Positions 58,964-64,000 of a DNA stretch of 64,000 bases are shown piece by piece (within the stretch, counting starts at the first letter, position 1; each line of letters begins with the position of its first letter). The DNA is from an uncultured Parabacteroides sp. GTDB lineage: Bacteria; Bacteroidota; Bacteroidia; Bacteroidales; Tannerellaceae. The DNA is taken from the NCBI GenBank assembly GCA_934718155.1, contig CAKUZF010000001.1, positions 62,001 to 126,000 on the forward strand. The letters are read 5' to 3'. The position numbers and the translations under genes are program-made. The notes beneath the pieces are model-generated. The model saw only the letters and a program-made list of their open reading frames with translations. It was not told the DNA's origin and ran no database searches.

Positions 58964-59978
58964 ACTGTTGAGTATCTGTATTCCATCCTATAACATGGAA
59001 TCTTTCTTGCATCGCTGCGTTGATTCTTTGTTGATACCATCTTTGGATAAGCTGGAGATTATCATTGTGAATGATGGCAGTAAGGATCGTACGTTGGAGA
59101 TAGCGAGAGCTTACCAGCAGGCGCATCCTGAGTCGGTTGTCGTTGTCGATAAGGCGAATGGACACTATGGCTCCACTGTGAATGCGGCCTTGAAAATTGC
59201 AACGGGTAAATACTTCCGCATTCTTGATGCGGATGATTGGTTTGATACGAAGGCTTTAGAGGCGCTTGTGCATAAGCTGGATGGCTGCGAGGCGGATTGC
59301 GTATTTACTAATTTCGTGGTTCACGACTTGAGCAAGGAGCAAGTCGTCTCCATTCGGGAGCGACTGGTGACTTATGAGAAGGTCATACCCTTGCGCCAAA
59401 ATCTCATACCAATCAACGGATTCAACATGCACCAGTTGACGTATCGCCTCTCTTTTCTGAAGGCCATTCAGTATGTGCAGACAGAAGGCGTTTGCTATAC
59501 TGACACCGAGTATATCTTCTACCCGTTGAGTCAAGCTGAGACATTCGTGGCTTTCGATCTCTCGCTCTATCAGTATTTCTTGGGCAGGGAGGAGCAGTCC
59601 ATGTCTTTATCTTCGCTAAAGAAGAACATCTCCCATCGATGGCCCATCGTACATCGCATGCTGGCCGACAAGGGGTATCTGCATGGCAACCGCATGGCTG
59701 CGGGTTTGCGCTCTTCGATGTTGCAGTCGCTGATAGGCTCTATTTATGAGATGTATATTTGTTATGGTGACTACGCAAGCGACTATGATGCGGAGTTGCG
59801 TGCGTTCTTGAGGCGGATAAAGCAGGAAGAGCCCGAGACCTACGCCAAGATGCTGACTTTAAACCGACATGAGGTCATTTTTTATGTGCGTTTTTGGCTG
59901 TGGTTTGGGCGCTTATCGTTTCCCTTATGCCATCTCTTGTTTAGGCTGAGAGAAGGGAGCGGATGGAATAAAGCTTGA
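58956..59978 (+). CDS. Family 2 glycosyltransferase
   Basis: The product has 340 residues from ATG 58956, overlapping the end of glf. The GT-A fold shows LLSICIPSYNMESFLHRCVD, LEIIIVNDGSKDRTLEIARA and the metal-binding KYFRILDADDWFDTKALEAL (DxD as DAD). The C-terminal half is helical (about 210-330) without clear membrane spans. Sugar donor and acceptor are unknown. Position after glf makes a sugar transfer in a Galf-containing polymer likely. Confidence 0.88.
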   Translation: MNKLLSICIPSYNMESFLHRCVDSLLIPSLDKLEIIIVNDGSKDRTLEIARAYQQAHPESVVVVDKANGHYGSTVNAALKIATGKYFRILDADDWFDTKALEALVHKLDGCEADCVFTNFVVHDLSKEQVVSIRERLVTYEKVIPLRQNLIPINGFNMHQLTYRLSFLKAIQYVQTEGVCYTDTEYIFYPLSQAETFVAFDLSLYQYFLGREEQSMSLSSLKKNISHRWPIVHRMLADKGYLHGNRMAAGLRSSMLQSLIGSIYEMYICYGDYASDYDAELRAFLRRIKQEEPETYAKMLTLNRHEVIFYVRFWLWFGRLSFPLCHLLFRLREGSGWNKA

Positions 59979-60002
59979 TTATTTGTTGAATAATAAGAGA
60001 AT

Positions 60003-60908
60003 ATGATTGTTGTTAAGCTAAGCGGTGGATTAGGCAACCAGATGCTACAATATTCCTTTGCGCTCTTGTTGAGGCATTTCAAGAAGGAGGTAGAGCTGGA
60101 CATATCCCTTTATCAATATATAAACGAGCACAATGGGCCAGAGATCTTTTCGTTGTTCCCGATCGAGCAGTCGCCAGAGTTGCAACGTGCATTGCGAAGC
60201 TTTTACGACCGAGAGCGGCGGTTGGAGCGCTACACGGCTCTTGCGCATCGGTATAAATGCTTACCGCTCTTGTCGCCGTGGAAGATGAGGCATCTGTTTC
60301 GATTCCGCTGTAAGAACTACCGGATGAGGGAGATCGACCTGAATCTGGTCGCCCCCTCTTTAGAAGAGATTCAAGAGATGGATAATTGCCTCGTCTCCGG
60401 TTGTCCCAACCCCACCTATTTGAATTTGATTGAGGAGGCTGTCCGTGAGGCCTATGTTTTCCCTGATTTCCCTTCGTCGTATGATGCCATGCTGGATCAG
60501 ATGCGTGCGCAAGAGTCGGTGGCCGTCCATGTAAGACGTGGCGATTATCTGAATTATAAGGGGTTGGCATTGCCTGATAGCTATTATAGAGAGGCTTGTG
60601 AGTATATAGAAAGCCAGTGTCCGGAGGCGCACTATTATGTTTTTTCCGAAGACGTGGCTTATGTGAAGGATTTGTTCGGCGACATACACACCGTGACTTT
60701 TATAGAGCCGAATTTGGGCGATAAAAGCTATTTAGATCTGTTCTTGATGGCGTCGTGCCGACACAACATCATTGCTAACAGCACCTTCTCCTGGTGGGCG
60801 GCTTGGCTGAATCGCAACCCCGATAAGCGAGTTGTGAAACCTCGTAAATGGTGGTACGAGCGCGACTTCGCTCCAATTTCGGCCGCCGACAAGACGTTGG
60901 ATTATTAA
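60003..60908 (+). CDS. Alpha-1,2-fucosyltransferase (GT11)
   Basis: The 301-residue GT-B enzyme has a typical GT11 opening VVKLSGGLGNQMLQYSFALL. The donor-binding HxRRGDY motif (SVAVHVRRGDYLNYKGLALP, about 175-194) precedes YVFSEDVAYVKDLFG, and STFSWWAAWLNRNPDKRVVK is the last conserved block. It would add fucose in alpha-1,2 linkage from GDP-Fuc. No GDP-fucose genes are in the window. It lies 24 bp after the GT2 gene. Confidence 0.92.
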   Translation: MIVVKLSGGLGNQMLQYSFALLLRHFKKEVELDISLYQYINEHNGPEIFSLFPIEQSPELQRALRSFYDRERRLERYTALAHRYKCLPLLSPWKMRHLFRFRCKNYRMREIDLNLVAPSLEEIQEMDNCLVSGCPNPTYLNLIEEAVREAYVFPDFPSSYDAMLDQMRAQESVAVHVRRGDYLNYKGLALPDSYYREACEYIESQCPEAHYYVFSEDVAYVKDLFGDIHTVTFIEPNLGDKSYLDLFLMASCRHNIIANSTFSWWAAWLNRNPDKRVVKPRKWWYERDFAPISAADKTLDY

Positions 60909-60929
60909 ACAAAAGTGGCTTTACTACGA

Positions 60930-62381
60930 ATGGCAGAACAATCATTGAAAGAGAAGACGGCGAAGGGCCTCTTTTGGGGAGGCATCAGCAACGGGGTGCA
61001 GCAACTGCTGGCCTTGTTGTTTGGTATTTTTCTCTCTCGTATCCTCTCTCCTGGCGATTATGGAATGGTTGGTTTGCTGGCCGTTTTCACAGGTATAGCC
61101 AATTCATTGCAAGAGAGCGGTTTTTCGGCGGCCTTGACCAATAAGCAAGACATCACTCACGAGGATTATAATTCTGTCTTTTGGTTCAACATCGTCGTGG
61201 GCGTGGTGCTTTATGTGCTGCTTTTCTTCGCAGCCCCTTGGATAGCCGATTTCTTTGGCCAGCCCGATCTGCTGTGGGTTTCGCGCATTACGTTCTTGAG
61301 TTTCCTGTTTTGCTGTTTTGGCACAGCGCAAGCGGCCTATCTTTTCAAGAATCTGATGGTGAAGGAGCGTGCTCTGATGGACATTCTCACCTTGTTGCTT
61401 TCGAATATCGCCGCACTGATTATGGCATTGAATGGAATGGCCTATTGGGGCATTGCCATCCAAACCGCTCTGTTTGCGGCGATTGGCACATTTTTTCGAT
61501 GGTATTATTCGCCTTGGCGCCCGACCTTCTCTTTCTCGTGGCGTCCGTTGCGGGCGTTTTTTCCTTTCAGCGTGAAGCTTTTGCTGACCAATCTGTTCAA
61601 CCAGTTTTCCGTGAATGTTTTCTCCATCCTGCTGGGCAAGTTCTTCTCCGTGCAGCAGGTGGGCTATTACACGCAGGGGTCGAAGTGGACGAATATGGGC
61701 GGAGGGTTGATCAATGGGATGATCACGGGAGTGGCTCAGCCCGTCTTGGCCCAAGTCGTGGATGACAGGGAGCGTCAGCGCAACGTGTTGCGCAAAATGA
61801 TCCGTTTCACGGCTTTCATGGCTTTTCCCTTGATGTTTGGCTTGGCGCTGGTGGCCGAAGAGTTTATCGTAATCACCGTGACGGAGAAGTGGCTTGCCTG
61901 CGTGCCGATTATGCGGATCCTTTGCGTGTGGGGCGCTTTCACGGCCATTTGCGAGCTCTACAAGAATGTGGTGATCAGTCATGGCCGATCGAATATCTAT
62001 ATGTATGCCAACATTGTGTTTGGCCTTGTCCAGCTGCTGGTCTTGATTGCCATGATCTCGTGGGGCATCTTGTGGATGGTGACGGCCTATGTGGCTGTCT
62101 ATTTCGCGTGGCTATTTACGTGGCATAGTTTTGCTCATCGCTATTGCGGCATTCGGTTGGTCGATCTGTTGAAGGACATTCTCCCCTATTTAGGCGTTAC
62201 AGCCTTGGCGTTGGGCGTAGCCTGGTGGGCCTCGACGCTGTTCGAGTCCATTTATTTGCGTTTTGGCGTGAAGGTTGTTGTGGCGGCGTTGGTCTATATG
62301 CTGATCATGTGGAAAAGTGGTTCTGTCGCATTCCGCGAGAGTTTGCGTTTTTTGTTAGGGCGAGCCGGAAGGACGTTTTGA
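60930..62381 (+). CDS. Wzx-type polysaccharide flippase (MOP superfamily)
   Basis: The product has 483 residues from ATG 60930 with about 12-14 transmembrane helices. The N-terminus LKEKTAKGLFWGGISNGVQQ, then FGIFLSRILSPGDYGMVGLL, is the standard start of the lipopolysaccharide/polysaccharide exporter branch. YYTQGSKWTNMGGGLINGMI and PVLAQVVDDRERQRNVLRKM are also family-like. It flips lipid-linked repeat units across the inner membrane. No Wzy polymerase is recognised in the window. Array C begins a few bases beyond its stop. Confidence 0.9.
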   Translation: MAEQSLKEKTAKGLFWGGISNGVQQLLALLFGIFLSRILSPGDYGMVGLLAVFTGIANSLQESGFSAALTNKQDITHEDYNSVFWFNIVVGVVLYVLLFFAAPWIADFFGQPDLLWVSRITFLSFLFCCFGTAQAAYLFKNLMVKERALMDILTLLLSNIAALIMALNGMAYWGIAIQTALFAAIGTFFRWYYSPWRPTFSFSWRPLRAFFPFSVKLLLTNLFNQFSVNVFSILLGKFFSVQQVGYYTQGSKWTNMGGGLINGMITGVAQPVLAQVVDDRERQRNVLRKMIRFTAFMAFPLMFGLALVAEEFIVITVTEKWLACVPIMRILCVWGAFTAICELYKNVVISHGRSNIYMYANIVFGLVQLLVLIAMISWGILWMVTAYVAVYFAWLFTWHSFAHRYCGIRLVDLLKDILPYLGVTALALGVAWWASTLFESIYLRFGVKVVVAALVYMLIMWKSGSVAFRESLRFLLGRAGRTF

Positions 62382-62383
62382 GT

Positions 62384-62521
62384 GGAAAACCTTGGCGATT
62401 GGCGTGAAAAACCACGGCCATCGTTATAGAAAACCACGGCCGTCGGCGTATGAAACCACGGGCAACGAAATTTATCGGCACGGGCTTGGAAATTTATAAC
62501 GACGGGCAACGAAATTTACAC
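62384..62521. repeat. 22-bp tandem repeat array C
   Basis: Six units at an exact 22-bp period: the anchor CCACGG(C/G)C or a variant begins at 62390 (degenerate, CCTTGGCG), 62412, 62434, 62456, 62478 and 62500. Read on the minus strand the last units carry TTGCCCGT and AAATTTCG as in array B, and a 25-bp segment (62455-62479) is identical to array B in inverted orientation. The array fills most of the gap between the flippase gene and the next promoter. Confidence 0.88.
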
Positions 62522-62542
62522 GAATGCCAGGCTCGCTAAATT

Positions 62543-62573
62543 TTTGTTAGTCGCCATGGAATGTCTATATTTG
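62543..62573 (+). promoter_or_regulatory. Canonical promoter of the second GT2 gene, leaderless
   Basis: TTTG at 62543-62546, 19-base spacer, TATATTTG at 62566-62573. Only 5 bases separate the -7 box from ATG 62579, so the transcript should start at or next to the start codon. A frame opening at ATG 62561 cannot be used, because the box lies inside it. Confidence 0.7.
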
Positions 62574-62578
62574 CGATC

Positions 62579-63442
62579 ATGGAAATTCGTTTATTGATAG
62601 ATAAGATCAAATTGGCGTTGACGAAACGAGTTGTCAAGCCGAAGCAGAAGTGTTATGCCGATTGGGCGGCCAAGGGCTATGTGAATGATCCGATCGTGAC
62701 CTTCATCATCCAGTCGCACAACAAGAGTCTGCAAGTGATGCACATCGTGGATAAGCTGCGGGCTTATCCACGGGCGGAGATTATAGTGATCGATGATGGG
62801 TCGGACAGTGTGCACCATCAGCGTTTGGTGCGCCACTTGGTGCGGGCGAATGAGTTCTTGCTCCATGCGAATGACCTCTACGAGAATGTGATGTACGACA
62901 AAACCCTCCGCATGGCCAACGGGCAGTATATCGCCTTGATGCAAGACGACGACGACTTTGCCGACCTGTCGTGGGTAGACAGAGCCATTCAGCTGTTTCA
63001 ATCGCATCCTCAGATGGTGATATTGGGTGGGAAAGACGGCATGGATTTCGCCGTCGATCGGCGTGAAGGGCGTTTTGAGTTGCTGCCCTGCGAAGCTCCG
63101 GAGGGCGGCGGGTTTTGCTTCGTGGCGCATGTCGATCGGGCTCCGATGTGGATCAACCGCTCTCTGTATCAGGCGCACTTGAAGCACATCGACTTCAGTT
63201 TCGCCCCTTTCCAGTTCGACGATATTGAGCTTTGCCTGCGGGCTTGGCTGAATGGGCTTCAGGTTGGATGGTACAAGACGGAGTTCTCCTCGCTCAGCGC
63301 TGGAGGAATGCGCATTTGGAACAATGCCTTCACAGCGGAGCAATGCGCGAAGAACATACGCAGGCTGTATGAACTGTATGCCGAGCAAGAGGAAGCGATC
63401 CATCAGCGCATTCGTAATTCCGATCCGTCAGGCATGAGTTAA
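62579..63442 (+). CDS. Family 2 glycosyltransferase
   Basis: The product has 287 residues from ATG 62579. Its GT-A domain has VTFIIQSHNKSLQVMHIVDK, YPRAEIIVIDDGSDSVHHQR and NGQYIALMQDDDDFADLSWV (acidic DDDD at the DxD place). FCFVAHVDRAPMWINRSLYQ and FAPFQFDDIELCLRAWLNGL resemble the acceptor part of GT2 enzymes. It has its own promoter and is separated from the upstream cluster by array C. Sugar specificity is unknown. Confidence 0.85.
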   Translation: MEIRLLIDKIKLALTKRVVKPKQKCYADWAAKGYVNDPIVTFIIQSHNKSLQVMHIVDKLRAYPRAEIIVIDDGSDSVHHQRLVRHLVRANEFLLHANDLYENVMYDKTLRMANGQYIALMQDDDDFADLSWVDRAIQLFQSHPQMVILGGKDGMDFAVDRREGRFELLPCEAPEGGGFCFVAHVDRAPMWINRSLYQAHLKHIDFSFAPFQFDDIELCLRAWLNGLQVGWYKTEFSSLSAGGMRIWNNAFTAEQCAKNIRRLYELYAEQEEAIHQRIRNSDPSGMS

Positions 63443-63453
63443 TTCCGCAAAAC

Positions 63454-63484
63454 TTTGTCATTCTATTGAGAATATCTATATTTG
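63454..63484 (+). promoter_or_regulatory. Canonical promoter of the TPR gene
   Basis: TTTG at 63454-63457, 19-base spacer, TATATTTG at 63477-63484. The leader to ATG 63540 is about 50 bases and contains GAAGAAGGAGAG as a ribosome site. Confidence 0.7.
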
Positions 63485-63539
63485 CGATTCAAACTGTAAG
63501 GCACTGCGTTAGGTGTCTTTTAAAAGAGAAGAAGGAGAG

Positions 63540-64000
63540 ATGAGAAGAATACTGATTCCATTGTGCCTGGTTATAGGTAGCCATGTGGCAAACGGGCAGC
63601 GGGCTTATCAGACGGAGAGTCCCGACCGGCTGTTTGTCGAGGGTAAGGAAATGTTTAGCTTGAAGAATTATTCGGGCTGCATTGATAAGTTGACTGCCTA
63701 CAAGCAGCAGTCAACGAATGCCGATCTGGTTCAGGAGGCTGACTATATGATGGTTTGCGCTGCTTATGAGCAGGGACGTCCCAATGTGGCCGAGTTGTTG
63801 AAGAACTATCTGGAGGTTTATCCCTCTTCTCGCCATGCCGACGAGGTGGCTTTCCTGATAGGCTCTGCCCATTTTGGCGAAGGTGAGTATGAGCGGGCCA
63901 TCTATTGGTTCAACCAATCGAACATCGACCTGTTGAGCCCCGAACAGCAAGAGGCCTATTGCTTCCGCTTGGCTTATGCGTTGCTGCAGCAGGGCGACCA
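63540..64000 (+). CDS. Tetratricopeptide repeat protein (5' part)
   Basis: The frame opens at ATG 63540 and runs off the right edge after 153 codons. A signal peptide (RRILIPLCLVIGSHVANGQ) is followed by TPR-like helical pairs: RLFVEGKEMFSLKNYSGCID, DYMMVCAAYEQGRPNVAELL, VAFLIGSAHFGEGEYERAIY and CFRLAYALLQQGD. It is predicted to be periplasmic, similar to the large secreted TPR proteins of Bacteroidales that resemble YbgF/BamD. Its partner and function cannot be told from this fragment. Confidence 0.8.
   Translation, partial: MRRILIPLCLVIGSHVANGQRAYQTESPDRLFVEGKEMFSLKNYSGCIDKLTAYKQQSTNADLVQEADYMMVCAAYEQGRPNVAELLKNYLEVYPSSRHADEVAFLIGSAHFGEGEYERAIYWFNQSNIDLLSPEQQEAYCFRLAYALLQQGD

Noticed and set aside
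62384..62521. CRISPR-like array
   Set aside because: Same reasons: contiguous degenerate units, no spacers, no cas genes.

Overview
The window looks like a piece of a Bacteroidales chromosome, probably from the Porphyromonadaceae/Tannerellaceae side of the order. The supporting signs are Bacteroidetes-type promoters (-7 box TAnnTTTG, -33 TTTG), several Bacteroidetes-only families (DUF4271, DUF4294, TonB-linked beta-barrel receptors, TPR/HTH membrane regulators), and type IX secretion parts (PorZ and a C-terminal sorting domain). Base composition is moderate. The genus is an inference; no rRNA is present.

Layout. 1-5.5 kb is a scarred accessory region: a minus-strand operon of small secreted and outer-membrane proteins, truncated duplicate copies of its genes, repeated palindromes, a TonB-receptor remnant with a large internal deletion, and an intact TPR/HTH regulator. 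5.5-17.8 kb is a run of minus-strand housekeeping genes (yitT-like, tRNA-Gln, tyrS, tatD-like, yidD, rnpA, hemD, DUF4271, mutS, an ABC permease, rbfA, an O-methyltransferase, pyk, aroQ). 17.9-27 kb mixes xerD, a lipid A phosphoethanolamine transferase-like gene, rdgB, porZ, a TonB-dependent receptor and nadA.

27.0-27.6 kb is a gene-free AT-rich stretch with DnaA-box-like sites, an 11-bp inverted repeat and repeated TGTTGAA words. Gene direction is mostly minus to its left and mostly plus to its right. The plus strand appears to change from C-rich to G-rich across it. An exact 16-bp parS-type palindrome lies about 18 kb to the right, at 45.7 kb. Together these make it a good candidate for the chromosomal replication origin.

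27.6-36.3 kb carries an SpoU methyltransferase, a DUF4294 protein, two outer-membrane proteins, a radical SAM protein and a large GH2 lipoprotein. 36.6-43.2 kb carries hsp20 behind a sigma-54-type promoter, hflX, nadB, an Na+ symporter, lolD and tcdA. 43.3-49.9 kb is a plus-strand run of ybeY, mnmG, a free-standing adenine-deaminase C-terminal domain, uvrC, dtd, mazG-like and deoC. 50-57.8 kb carries a polyprenyl synthase, polA, ychF and a large FAD/Fe-S oxidase. 57.8-63.4 kb is a surface-glycan cluster (glf, two GT2 enzymes, a GT11 fucosyltransferase, a Wzx-type flippase). The window ends inside a TPR protein.

Three intergenic arrays with a strict 22-bp period built on TTGCCC(A/G)T (at 0.2, 40.3 and 62.4 kb) are a repeat family that the genes do not explain. 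I saw no complete insertion sequence, CRISPR array, prophage or rRNA operon.
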